Shown here: one piece after another, positions 44,066-54,945 of the stretch
How positions within the stretch are numbered: position 1 is the first letter of the stretch
How the letters are laid out: each line of letters opens with the position of its first letter
Source of the DNA: Spinacia oleracea
Lineage: Eukaryota > Streptophyta > Magnoliopsida > Caryophyllales > Amaranthaceae
Length of the DNA: 64,000 bases
Direction of reading: 5' to 3'
NCBI RefSeq assembly: GCF_020520425.1
Contig: NC_079487.1
Coordinates: 66,022,398-66,086,397 of the forward strand
Program-made: the position numbers and the translations under genes
Notes under the pieces: generated by a model
The model's input: only the letters and a program-made list of their open reading frames with translations
Told to the model about the DNA's origin: nothing
Database searches by the model: none

Positions 44066-44133
44066 TTCGGCGCCCAAGCCTGGGCGTTAAAGATTTCGGC
44101 GCCTAGCGTTGGGCGCTGAAAATAATTCCTGGC
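44066..44133. repeat. GC-rich paired palindrome, internal copy 1
   Basis: ttcggcgcccaagcctgggcg then ttcggcgcctagcgttgggcg, followed by a diverged 'tcctggc'. Same architecture as the LTR copies at 42524-42593 and 60110-60179. Confidence 0.85.
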
Positions 44134-45160
44134 GAGCTTTCTTGATGACACAGTTGACCTCTTGGAAGTTCTATGTATTCTCTTCTCTTCTCTTTTTATT
44201 TTTTTTATTTTTAGAACGTGATGATTTTCTTGAGAAGCCGTAGCCGATTGGTGGACTACGGTGCTTGTCTCTTTGGGGCGATTATTTTAAGGAACTGTTG
44301 CTCTTAAGGTGTTCAGTTATTGCAATAGTCGGGCGAGTCTATATGGCTCGAGGAACATACCTTGAGGTGTAAGACTTTGATCGCTCTTATATTTTTTTGA
44401 ACGTGTTCGTGAATGATGATATGTATGTGCGAACGAGCGTTCATAGAATGGCCGTTGTGTGCGGTCCATTAATCAGTTTGCTTGAATCATTTTTTTTTTT
44501 AGCAACGACTGATTTTGAATAGTTTGCTTAGAAGCTTGATAGGGTTCAGGCCCATTCATGAAGTGGGCTCAAACATCGTACCATTTCGATTGTTCAAACA
44601 TTTGCTTTGAGATTTTTTATTTGCTATGGTTGTTTCGTAGCTTGAAGCCCCCAAGTATGCATGTTGGGATGCTTCCTTTTGGCGTACGATTTTGTAGGTT
44701 CTTTTGAGAAAGATGCCTTGGGGTTCCGCTCGTGTAGGTGCGAGCTATCCCTTCCGTAGTAGGTAATATTTTGCTACCTTTAATCCTTAATGTAGAAGTA
44801 GTGTGGCTTGCATTTTGAATTTGGGCGATAAGTAGTCTTTGCCCCTTTTACACATACTCTTTGGTCGTGCCCGCATTAGTGCAGTATGCCTTACTCTTTT
44901 TTTTAGACTTGTACTGTGGGATGGTTAAACTTTATGGTGCGACGTAGGCTTGTGTGGCCTAACGGCGTGTCTTAGAACATTCCTTTAGGTGTTGGGATAT
45001 TATTTGCATTGGAGTATTTCATCATGCCTTGTTCAGGTGCTTGAATAAGTGTGACACCTTCTGCGTGGGTTTGCACGGCTTATTACTTCGTTCGATGCGA
45101 GGATTCGTAGGTGTTTCTTTCTTATTTTTATATCTGGGCAAAACTTGGCTAGCAGAAAGA

Positions 45161-45230
45161 TTCAGCGCCCAGGCTGGGGCGTTAAAGATATCGGCGCCCA
45201 GCTCTGGGCGTTGAAATTGATTTCTGGGCA
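45161..45230. repeat. GC-rich paired palindrome, internal copy 2
   Basis: ttcagcgcccaggctggggcg then tcggcgcccagctctgggcg, followed by ttctgggcagaat. Confidence 0.85.
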
Positions 45231-47253
45231 GAATTTTGACAGTTTTTTTTCTTTCTTGATTTTTTCTTTCGCTTTTGCTTTGGAACGACTTAGACTGTGT
45301 AACGGGCGCTTGTAGGGCGAGTGTTATGTGCAGTAGTTTGATCGAAATTTTGGTGACTCGCGATTTTCAGTTACCCTTGTTAGTGGGGTGACTTTATATA
45401 TTCTAAGTAGCGCTTAGAATTTGGGAGGGGTTGTAGCCATTCTAAGGTTCGTTTTACACGATTTAAAGCTTAGGATTGAGCCCCTATGACATATGTATAG
45501 CATTAGCGTCGAGAATTTGCGATAAAATCGTCATTTCGAGCATTTTTAGAGTGTTTTTCTCAAGCCCCCAATTGTAGCTACGGGATTGGCTTGGTGCTAT
45601 AATGCTTTGCATACGTCTTTATGCATTCATGGTGATATGGATCATGAATAGTTTGAACCAGACTCGTTTAGTGCGAGGTACGTTAGAGTAGTGATTTTGC
45701 TGCTTCTCTTGTAAATGTCGTATTGTGCGACATTGCCATGGTCAAGGTAGTCACATGTCGAAGTGTGCCTTGACCTAAAGCTAGGTGCCTTTCTTTACCC
45801 ATAATCATATTTAAAAATTTTTTTTGACTCACTTGCAATGTTGAGATAGACGCATACTAAGCTTAAACCAACGACACTTTATTATGTTCGAAGAAGTCTT
45901 TAAAAATCATTTGAAAATTATTTAAAACCCGAGTCCTATTGTGTACAATCCGAGGTGTCCTAAGTAAGTTGACTTATAGAAGGGTTCATACAAGATTACA
46001 TGAGTGAATCAAAATACTGTTACGATTTTTGGAATGCTGTCTAAGGATTTGCTGGAAGCCAGGGTGCAGGCGTCAAGATATACTTGTGCCCGTTCGGCAT
46101 ATGCTTTAGGCTTTTAGGGCCGTCTTTTCCAGAATTGCGGGAATATAAACCGTTTTCAAATTGACTTAGATTTACTTGGTGTATGTCTGTACAAAAGGTC
46201 AAGGTATACTTAGTTCTTTCCCTAGCTCTTTCATTTCAATTTTTAGCCCCCAGTTGTTGTTTATGTCTTCCGATTAATAATGTTTTCAGATTTCAATTTT
46301 AGATGCCCGTGTCATATGTCTGAGTAGGGTGAGCCTTGGTTAAGTGCCAAGTCCTATTCACAATATCTGTTTCTTTTTTTCAAAGGGGATTAGCAAGCAT
46401 TTGAATTACCATGAACGGGTGCCCTGAGTTCGAAGAAACGATGGGGCGATGTCGTAGAACAATTCTCTTTATTGCAAGCTTACTGCCTTTACTACTTGTT
46501 GGAGATTATGACTGTGTCTAGTGGTGAAAGAAGGTCTTCAAGCGAACGACTATGTCTGGTGGTGAAAGAAAGTCTTTAAGTGAGTTAGTTCGCTTTAGGG
46601 AGGGTAAAGTCGAGTTTTTTAGAGGTCATGGACGCTTGCGCTAGCCCCCATTCAATTGAGGCAAAGCGGTCTTTTGAGTCTTGGCTAAGTGCCTAGGAGT
46701 GTGAGTGCTCCTTCTGGCAAGGGTACGTGCCCTTATTATTTTTCGATGTATGCTCGTTAATTTTGGCATTTTGATGACTTGGATTCTTCCTTTGATTTAA
46801 ATTTTTCTTTCGACTTGGATTGCAAGTAATTAAATTTCAGTAAGGGACTTCTATTTTTATTCTTGTTTTTCTATAGGCTTTAATATTTTGCAAATTGGTT
46901 GGACCGAATCATGGATTGCCTACGTATCCGCCTTAAATAGATTTAATTTGGAATCAGGTCTTGCGTAGTTCTTAGCCTAGAAAATGGTTTTTTAGAATGC
47001 CGATTTTAAACAAGTACGTTCTGAGGTGGAAACATATTATTTGAAACGGTAGAATAAGTGAAGTTTATTATTATTTTAATCTGATGCCTTGCCGTAAGCC
47101 AAAAATTTATTTTATATTTTTTTGAGTACATGTATTTCTTTGGTGGTACGTATATCTGAATACGTGCTGTACCCCTCCAAGTGTTCGTTATTTTTCCGTG
47201 TATGTGCGGATAAAATGACGAGCACTTTTGGACAAAATTTGGCAGGCAGAGAG

Positions 47254-47320
47254 ATTCAGCGCCCAGGCTGGGGCGTTAAAGATTTCGGCGCCCAGCTGTG
47301 GGCGCTAATAATTTCTGGGC
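47254..47320. repeat. GC-rich paired palindrome, internal copy 3
   Basis: ttcagcgcccaggctggggcg then tcggcgcccagctgtgggcg, followed by ttctgggcgga. Closest to copy 2. Confidence 0.85.
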
Positions 47321-47539
47321 GGATCTTTTTTGGTGCGCTAAATGCTTCTTTTCCTTTTTAGACTTTTAGAGGCGCTTTTGCAAAGTTTCTTTTTTATTAT
47401 TCACATTTTATTATTTTTTTGCAATTTTCATTTGTTTTCTTTTTTTGTGTTTGTGACTCAAGACGGCTTGAAAGATGGGTTGAATGAGATAGGATAATTT
47501 GTATAGGTATTGGTCAAGCATGAGGATTACATCAACCAA

Positions 47540-47810
47540 GGCCAATGAATAGCATGGGGATGGCTCAAGGGTATATCAACAGGATGTATCCAAATAAGTT
47601 ATATGGTCCTTGTGCTAATGGTGGTGTAAGAGCAGGTTTTGGAAATAAGGGGTATGACGCACGTGTCAATGGCCGTGCGTGGTTTGCGGGTGACAACGAG
47701 TTCAAGAACAAGAGTCGAGGTAATGGTTTCTTGGGTCATGGCAATGAGAACATGGATAGGTTAAAATGAGCTGAATAGGGACCCCAGAGCGAAGGCGTCT
47801 AAGAGCATAA
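47540..47810 (+). pseudogene. Captured fragment of a YTH-domain (ECT-type) m6A reader gene
   Basis: ECT proteins bind m6A-modified RNA through a C-terminal YTH domain. The plus strand encodes a glycine/asparagine-rich stretch typical of the region before that domain: MNSMGMAQGYINRMYPNKLY, then GFGNKGYDARVNGRAW, then GNENMDRL. After 47766 the match continues only in another frame (NELNRDPRAKASKS), so there is a frameshift and a stop. The YTH domain itself is absent. The fragment is antisense to the host retroelement. Assignment is from motif memory. Confidence 0.7.
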
Positions 47811-49410
47811 GGATTGGAAAGGGTAGACATCGTAGAATTTTATGATTTGGATTGGTTGACTCAATTCTTTTCCTTCGTTTACTTAGGTAAATGTTGCACT
47901 ACGGGATAAGTATTTCCTGGCTTGCTCTTTTCGCTCTCCCTTTTCTCTTTCTATTTTTTCTTTCTTTTTTCTTGGGATTCCTCCCCAACATAAATTCTTC
48001 AATTTTTAATTTGGGCTAAAAGGTAGATGGTTGTGGTCTCTGAGTCACGAGGCGAGACTGAGTGAGCCTCGTTTGGTAGGCCTATAGTGGACCTTTAATT
48101 TTAGTAGGCCTAGGGTGGACCTTTAAATTGTCTTACTTTGCAAGCGTATTTAGTCGTTTCTTAAAATATGCAAATAGCGTAGATTCAAAATGTTGTTTTT
48201 ACCTTATTGAATTTTAACGAAAGAATTACATCGAAAGTAATTTTTTGTTTCTTTTCAGATTCCAGTTTCTGGGATTTAATTGGAAGTTGTGATTTAGACT
48301 CAAACTTTCATTAATCTTTCTGATTATAACCCGTGTATGAATACAAGGAGGTGGCCTAGACTCAAAATAATGACGTGGCGTAAGCCTATAATACTTGACC
48401 AAGCAACTCTCAGACTTAGGCTAATTGGACCATAACTTTCGTTGGTTGACACTTTAGATTTTAACCCTTGGGTGTTCATTTGTCATGCGCCATTTTGTTT
48501 AATGTTGGCAAGGTAGTTAATTGGGGAGATCGAATTTTTATTTTTGCAAGACTAGAATCATTAGTGCGGCTTTTCTCTTAGTGTGTATTGCTTTACCCCA
48601 ATGGTAGCCCTATTGGTATGCCGATTTGGGTATTTTCATGGTTGGTCATGTTGCATTCATGGAAAATCTTTTAGTCCGTACTTAATAGTATTTCAAGGAG
48701 TGAGTGACTCGAGAGGACTATGATAGTCGTGACCCAATGTGATTATAAGCCTTGAGGCCATTAATTTTTCTTGCCAATGGTATTGACACCTTAGGTTACG
48801 TTCACTTTGGGGTTGTGCGACTATGGGGGATGATTTCCAGAATGTGACTGTTTCCATTTTGCAAATACTATAGTATATTCTTTTTATTGGTGAGAGAGTA
48901 TTGAGGCCGTGGATTCTTAGCAAGGGATGACAATTACATATAGGTGCTTATTGATTTAAATGTTAGGAGGGGAGACTGAATATGGTTTAACCTTTTAGTT
49001 TGCAGAACGACACCAAGTATTAGGACCGATTCTATGGATAAGACAACTAAGACTTAGGATTTAGATTGTACTTTGGCATAGCCTAGTCTAGACTCAGATT
49101 TTTTTTTTTATATTCGAATATTATTTTTCTTGAAAACTTCATTTGAACATTTTTTTTGAATACTTTGCCCATGTGACATTCAAGGTTATTTCAATTAGCT
49201 GGCTCGGTTTTGGTGCCGAGCATTGTCGTTGTAGGAGGCCTAACAACGACACAAAGAGTTATTTTATTTTTCATAAGTCGCTTTTTAGAATCGAGTGCCT
49301 TTCATACGCCCTCGCAGCAATTTTTTCAAAAAGTTTCTTTTTTTGCTACGTATATTTTTTATCCGCGGGCACCGAGGCTGCTGTGCCTGACCAAAAGGCC
49401 AGGCAGCAAC

Positions 49411-49480
49411 TTCAGCGCCCAGCAGCGGGCGTGAGAAATAGCGGCGCCCAGCCAGGGGCGTTGATAATGCGTCCCTGGCT
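49411..49480. repeat. GC-rich paired palindrome, internal copy 4
   Basis: ttcagcgcccagcagcgggcg then gcggcgcccagccaggggcg, followed by gtccctggct. The most diverged copy. Confidence 0.8.
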
Positions 49481-50108
49481 GGTTCTCGTTTTCAGTTTCC
49501 ATCTACTTTTGTTTTTGCGACTTTAAATTTGCGTGCTTGCCTAATAACGTCCTTACGCGTTGTGCAGCGTTTGTGGGATTCGTTACAGACCATCCCGAGC
49601 GTCGCTTATTTTTGTGGCAATCGCTCTGGTTTGTGGAACACGTATTTTGGTATAACTCTTTGGCCAATTGGTTTATGAATGTTTGGGTAATTTTTAAGGT
49701 CGTTGGTTTCCTACCATTATTTTTCTAGCATTATTCGTATGCACAATCATAATATAGTCACATAGTTCGCTACACATAACTACATTACAAACATGGATTT
49801 GAAAATTAAATATGTCACGTAGTTTATGATAGGCTTCTATGGGTAGTTATTTGCGCCTGGCTTGGTACCGCTTCTATCGTAGATCCAACACATGCCCCGG
49901 TCGAGGTAGTGTCTTCAACAGACGAATTTCGCTCAAGAGGCCAACCCGCAAGTGCAAGCCAAGGGGGCATGCAGGCGAGAGGGACCTAATGGGCGAGCGA
50001 TTAGGTTCGGGATAGGTGTACTACCTGCACAAGTACCGAGTGGGAAACATGCGCGGCGTATGCACCCCCCTATTGGCGAAAAACGTATCCTTAGTCCTAA
50101 CTCCCGAG

Positions 50109-50460
50109 CACTAGTGGAAAAAGGCTTATTTGCATCCCCGCATTTGCCACGCCATTCTGAACATGTGACGCAAATGACAAATTTTAGCATAAAATTTAGT
50201 CATTTGCGTCGCAGCTTTGTTAAACTGCGACGCAAATGACTCTAGGATGCCCCCCAGAGTCATTTGCGTCGCAGATTAGTAAAACTGCGACGCAATTAAC
50301 TCAATCAAGTGCGTCGCAGATTTACTAATCTGCGACGCAATTAACTCAATCAAGTGCGTCGCAGATTTACTAATCTGCGACGCAAATGACTCTGGGGGGC
50401 ATCCTAGAGTCATTTGCGTCGCAGTTTAACAAAGCTGCGACGCAAATGTGTTTTGATTTT
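50109..50460. repeat. Left terminus and subterminal array
   Basis: After the terminal repeat, eight or more copies of catttgcgtcgcag and its reverse complement ctgcgacgcaaatg are arranged as inverted pairs around short AT spacers (50190-50450). They are candidate sites for the transposase accessory protein. Confidence 0.9.
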
Positions 50461-51246
50461 TTTTTTTCGAATTCGCGCTCACGCTTAATTGCTTTCAAGC
50501 TTCATTCTGACTTAGGTTTTGCTCGACAAACAACCAACACTGCTTCACTCCCAAACGAAACCAACACCAACACTGCTAGAGTCTCACCGGCGGCTTCACC
50601 CTGTTCACTGCCGTCGTTGCTTCACTGCCGCCTTCCGTGCCTTCCGCCGTTTCTTCACTGCGCTGCCCCTTCACTGCGCTGCACTTCACTGCTTCACTCC
50701 TTCTTGCTGTACTCCCTTTTTAGAGCCGCCGCCCACGGCCAAGGAAGTCGTCCACGCTGCCGCCCACTCACTCCTTCACGCCGCCGCCCACTCAGCCGCC
50801 CTTGTTCATTGTAGTCTCTCCTCTCTTAGGTATTGAATTTTAATTTTGATATTTATTGAATTTTAATTGTGCATTTTAATTTTAATTGTGGACATTATAA
50901 TTGAATTTTAATTATGCATTATAATTGAATTTTAATGGTTGATATTATTTGTTGAATTTTAATTGGGTACATTTTAGGATTTAGGTTTTGTTGAATTTTA
51001 GTTGTAGGTTTTGTTGAATTTTAGTTGAATTTTAATTGGGTACATTTTAGGATTTAGGTTTTGTTGAATTTTAGTTGTTAGGTTTTGTTGAATTAAAAGT
51101 TATGAAATGAAGTTTTGGGTATGAAATGAATTTAGGTGATATATGAAATCATGTTTTGGGTTTGCTACAAAATTTTGGATTTATAATGATATGAATAGCC
51201 TAGTTTATATTCTAACCTTTGACAAAATTTGGTCTAGTGGTTGAAA
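50461..51246. other. Leader/promoter region of the CACTA transposase gene
   Basis: A serine/proline-coding-like, C-rich stretch (50510-50830) is followed by AT-rich repeats of the type gttgaattttaattg (50830-51090). It may be a 5' exon and intron of the transposase transcript, but no splice pair is clear enough to annotate. Confidence 0.45.
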
Positions 51247-54200
51247 ATGGATCGGAGTTGGATGTATGGTAGTAAACGATTTTCTACAAGGTTCTTACAA
51301 GGGATTCAAGAGTTCATTAAGGTTGCCTTGAAACATCAATCAGAACATGAATCAAGTTTAATTCTGTGTCCTTGTTGTGATTGCAATAATTCAAGGGGGT
51401 ATCGGGATATTGATGATATTGTTGATCACATAGTTCGTCGCGGTTTTAAGGGTAACTACACGACATGGACATGGCATGGTGAGAGCATAGATCATGGGGC
51501 AAGTTCTAGTATGCCGAGCTCGAGTCAGCATAATCATTGTGATAATGGTGATGATAATGAAATTGAGGATGATATTGGTGTTGAAAGTGAGGAAGAAGAG
51601 GAGAAAGATAGGATAGATGATATGATGCATGATGTGGAAGACCATCATTTCGTTGAGCGTCCCCATATGTATGATAGTATAATCAAAGCTTCCGCAACAC
51701 CATTATATCCTGGTTCTACACAAACTGTACTTGGTGCCGTCATCGAATATTTCAACTTAAAGGTGGAAAACGGTTGGACCAACAAGAGTTTTTCACAGTT
51801 TTTGGAGGCCACGTCTGGTAATCTTCCTGAAGGAAACAAACTTCCAAGGTCTAACTATGAGGCCCAGAAGCTTATGTGTCCTTTGGGTATGGATTATGAG
51901 AAGATACACGCGTGTCCAAATGATTGCGTGTTGTATCGAAAGCAGTATGCAAATCTGCATGAGTGTCCAAGATGCGGATTGTCCCGTTACAAGATCGTGG
52001 AGAATGATGCAACATCAACTAAGAAGAAACCTTCTCCGGCTAAGGTGCTTTGGTATCTTCCAATTATACCAAGATTTAAGCGCCTTTTCTCAGAAGAGAA
52101 AACTGCAAAACTCTTGAGGTGGCATGCCGAAGGGAGGAAGAAAGATGGGTTAATGAGGCATCCTGCTGATTCTCCACAATGGAGGAACATTGATCGAAAG
52201 TACAAGGTCTTTAGGGAAGAAGTTCGGAATCTCAGGCTTGGTCTTTGCACGGATGGAATGAACCCATTTGGGACACTTAGTACCCAATATAGCACTTGGC
52301 CGGTTCTTCTCACCATATACAATTTGCCTCCTTGGTTATGCATGAAGCGTAGATACATCATGTTGTCGCTCTTAATCTCTGGGCCTAAACAACCCGGAAA
52401 TGACATAGATGTGTATCTAGAGCCACTCATTGAAGATTTGAAATTGTTGTGGGATGAAGGGGTGTTGATGTTTGATGCATACACCAAAACCAATTTCACT
52501 TTACGTGCCATGATTTTTTGTACGATAAATGATTTCCCGGCTTATGGAAATTTGTCAGGGTATTCTGTAAAGGGAAAGAAGGCATGTCCAGTTTGTCATG
52601 ATGATTTGGTCTCGAGGTGCCTAAAATTTTGTGGGAAAGATGTGTACATGGATTACCGGATGTATCTTCCTGAAGATCATCCATTTCGAAAAGAGAAGGA
52701 AGCTTTTAATGGAGAATTGGAGATGAGAGAAGCTCCTGCCCCCTTATGTGCGTGTGAGGTTTATGAGCGGGTTAAAGACATTGAGACAGAGTTTGGTAAG
52801 CCTTATAAAGGTCAGCCAAGTGGTGGTTACAAGAAGAGGTCTATCTTTTGGGATCTCCCATATTGGAGAGATTTGGAAGTTAGGCATTGTTTGGATGTAA
52901 TGCATATTGAGAAAAATGTTTGTGATGCCATTGTTGGGACATTGTTGAATATGCAAGGGAAAACGAAGGATGGGCCTAAAGTTAGACAAGATATGGCTGC
53001 TATGGGTCGCTCCGAGTTGGCACCTCAAGAAAGGGGAAAACGCTGGTACCTTCCCCCAGCTTGTTTCACCTTGTCTAAAAAGAAGAAAGTTAGCTTTTGT
53101 GAGTCTTTGCATGGCTTAAAGGTCCCTGCCGGTTACTCTTCAAATTTTCGTAGACTTGTGTCCATGTCTGACTTGAAATTAGTTGGAATGAAATCTCATG
53201 ATTGTCACGTGTTGATGCAACAATTGCTGCCGGTTGCAATTCGAGGGATATTGCCGCCACAAGTGAGGTATACCATTACAAGATTGTGTTTCTTTTTCAA
53301 CACAATTTGTAGCAAGGTGATCAATCCAACAATACTGGATGATTTGCAGGCTGATGTACTTGAGACCATGTGTCGGTTTGAAAAGTATTTTCCGCCATCA
53401 TTCTTTGACATGATGCCTCATTTGATTATTCATCTTGTTCGTGAAATTAAGCTTTGTGGGCCAGTTTGTATGAGGTACATGTATCCCTTTGAACGGGAAA
53501 TGGGTACCTTGAAAGATAGAGTGATGAATCCGGCCAAACCTGAAGCTAGTATTGTCCAACGAACCGTCGCGGAGGAAGTTGCTGCATGGGTTTCTCAATA
53601 TATGGCACGTTTGAAAGAAGTCGGAGTACCAAAGTCTAGACATGATGGGAGACTTGGGGGTCAAGGTACAATTGGCAAGAAAAGGATATCAATCAGTTCT
53701 GAAATGATGTGTAAGGTTGAGCTGTTTGTGGTGCAAAGTCTTAGTGAAGTCCATCCATACGTGGCTGAGCACATGAACTTTCTTAGAGAGCAATATCCTT
53801 CAAAAAATGGTCCTCAACTGATAAAAGAGCATAATCGTTTATTCCTCACATGGTTCAAGCGTCGAGTGATGGATCAATTTTCCGACACGCCTAATGAGGT
53901 ATCTGACATGGTGAGATGGTTGGCATATGGTCCTAAATGTCAAGTCATATCTTATGAGGGGTACGACATCAATGGCTATTCTTTTTACACGAAGCGACAA
54001 GATGACAAAACGACGATGCAAAATAGTGGTGTTACGGCAATATGTTTGTCTTCAGAGTATGCTAGTGTAAAAGATAGAACACTTGTAGATAAGACGAACT
54101 CTTACTATGGAGTCATTGAAGAAATATTAGAGTTGGAATATAAGTATTTTAAGATTCCTCTATTCCGGTGCAAGTGGGTTGATATTAGTCGCGGTGTCAA

Positions 54201-54516
54201 AAAGGATGAACATGGGTACCTGACACTTGTAAACTTTAGTCGAGTTGGGCATCTTGCAGATCCTTTCATATTAGCATCACAGGCAAAACAAATCTTTTAC
54301 ATGGTTGACCCTGCCGATCGTAGTTGGTCAGTTGTTCTGGAAGGCAAAAGAAGAATACTTGGCGTTGAGGATGTAGATGATGAAGAAGAGTATGATGAGC
54401 AGTTTAATGAGATTCCACCTTCCTCCTGGCATATCCCTCAAATGATTGACGATGTTGACATGAGTTATACACGCCGAGATCATGATGAAGGATTTTATGT
54501 TGAAAAAGAGAAATAG
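51247..54516 (+). CDS. CACTA transposase, TNP2 type
   Basis: 1089 aa in a single exon from ATG 51247, chosen because MDRSWMY is the standard opening of the transposase-associated domain (PF13963, about residues 1-78, with CPC and WTWHGE). An acidic linker follows. Next comes a CPxxC block (about 211-244) and the Transposase_21/TNP2 core (PF02992, about 260-560), including FGTLSTQYSTWPVLLTIYNL, CPVCHDD near 447 and HCLDVMHIEKNV near 546. DUF4218-like (about 680-760, FPPSFFDMMPHLIIHLV) and DUF4216-like (about 950-1020, IPLFRCKWVD) regions follow. This is the usual full domain order. The protein would cut the element at its CACTA ends in the nucleus. No stop or frameshift is visible. Confidence 0.96.
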   Translation: MDRSWMYGSKRFSTRFLQGIQEFIKVALKHQSEHESSLILCPCCDCNNSRGYRDIDDIVDHIVRRGFKGNYTTWTWHGESIDHGASSSMPSSSQHNHCDNGDDNEIEDDIGVESEEEEEKDRIDDMMHDVEDHHFVERPHMYDSIIKASATPLYPGSTQTVLGAVIEYFNLKVENGWTNKSFSQFLEATSGNLPEGNKLPRSNYEAQKLMCPLGMDYEKIHACPNDCVLYRKQYANLHECPRCGLSRYKIVENDATSTKKKPSPAKVLWYLPIIPRFKRLFSEEKTAKLLRWHAEGRKKDGLMRHPADSPQWRNIDRKYKVFREEVRNLRLGLCTDGMNPFGTLSTQYSTWPVLLTIYNLPPWLCMKRRYIMLSLLISGPKQPGNDIDVYLEPLIEDLKLLWDEGVLMFDAYTKTNFTLRAMIFCTINDFPAYGNLSGYSVKGKKACPVCHDDLVSRCLKFCGKDVYMDYRMYLPEDHPFRKEKEAFNGELEMREAPAPLCACEVYERVKDIETEFGKPYKGQPSGGYKKRSIFWDLPYWRDLEVRHCLDVMHIEKNVCDAIVGTLLNMQGKTKDGPKVRQDMAAMGRSELAPQERGKRWYLPPACFTLSKKKKVSFCESLHGLKVPAGYSSNFRRLVSMSDLKLVGMKSHDCHVLMQQLLPVAIRGILPPQVRYTITRLCFFFNTICSKVINPTILDDLQADVLETMCRFEKYFPPSFFDMMPHLIIHLVREIKLCGPVCMRYMYPFEREMGTLKDRVMNPAKPEASIVQRTVAEEVAAWVSQYMARLKEVGVPKSRHDGRLGGQGTIGKKRISISSEMMCKVELFVVQSLSEVHPYVAEHMNFLREQYPSKNGPQLIKEHNRLFLTWFKRRVMDQFSDTPNEVSDMVRWLAYGPKCQVISYEGYDINGYSFYTKRQDDKTTMQNSGVTAICLSSEYASVKDRTLVDKTNSYYGVIEEILELEYKYFKIPLFRCKWVDISRGVKKDEHGYLTLVNFSRVGHLADPFILASQAKQIFYMVDPADRSWSVVLEGKRRILGVEDVDDEEEYDEQFNEIPPSSWHIPQMIDDVDMSYTRRDHDEGFYVEKEK

Positions 54517-54574
54517 TGAGATAGGTACTATTTTGGCAACTATTTTTTCACCAAGTTAATTTGTAGATTAGTTA

Positions 54575-54870
54575 AAAGTTGGGTTCGAAAATGTCATTTT
54601 TGCCTAAATATGTACTATAACGACCCAATTACCCTTAAATGTGGAATAATAGATTATTATGAGGCTTAGAAAGTTATAACTATGCATATGAGACATGTAA
54701 TAAGTTTGAAAACATATTTTAGGTTCTTTGGTTCAAAGTTGGGTTCGAAAATGTCATTTTTGCCTAAATATGTACTATAACGACCCAATTACCCTTAAAT
54801 GTGGAATAATAGATTATTACGAGGCTTAGAAAGTTATAACTATGCATAATTTGTGTTTTTCAAGTACTTT
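54575..54870 (+). repeat. 160-bp satellite, two upstream copies
   Basis: tgggttcgaaaatgtc recurs at 54580 and 54740. The units are nearly identical to each other and related to the ten-copy array at 56120-57660. They lie between the transposase stop and the first visible protease exon. Confidence 0.92.
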
Positions 54871-54945
54871 GTTTCTAGTTAATTCTATTGAACTTTTCTA
54901 ACATGTTACATTGTATTTGCGTTATTGTTCAAAATAAATAATAAG

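Larger units (their letters stand above)
43064..50108. other. Non-coding interior with degenerate long repeats
   Basis: No gag/pol domain on either strand. The interior looks built from strongly diverged units of about 0.8 kb: 'agccccc' motifs at 43046, 43834, 44644 and 45479 are spaced 788-835 bp, and the sequence after two of them is alignable by eye (ccttgggg, then gctcgt, then gtgcgagc). Paired GC-rich palindromes recur at 44066, 45161, 47254 and 49411. The block 43130-43465 has imperfect short repeats of the type ccgctgaaggtggacg. A YTH-gene fragment lies at 47540-47810. Confidence 0.6.
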
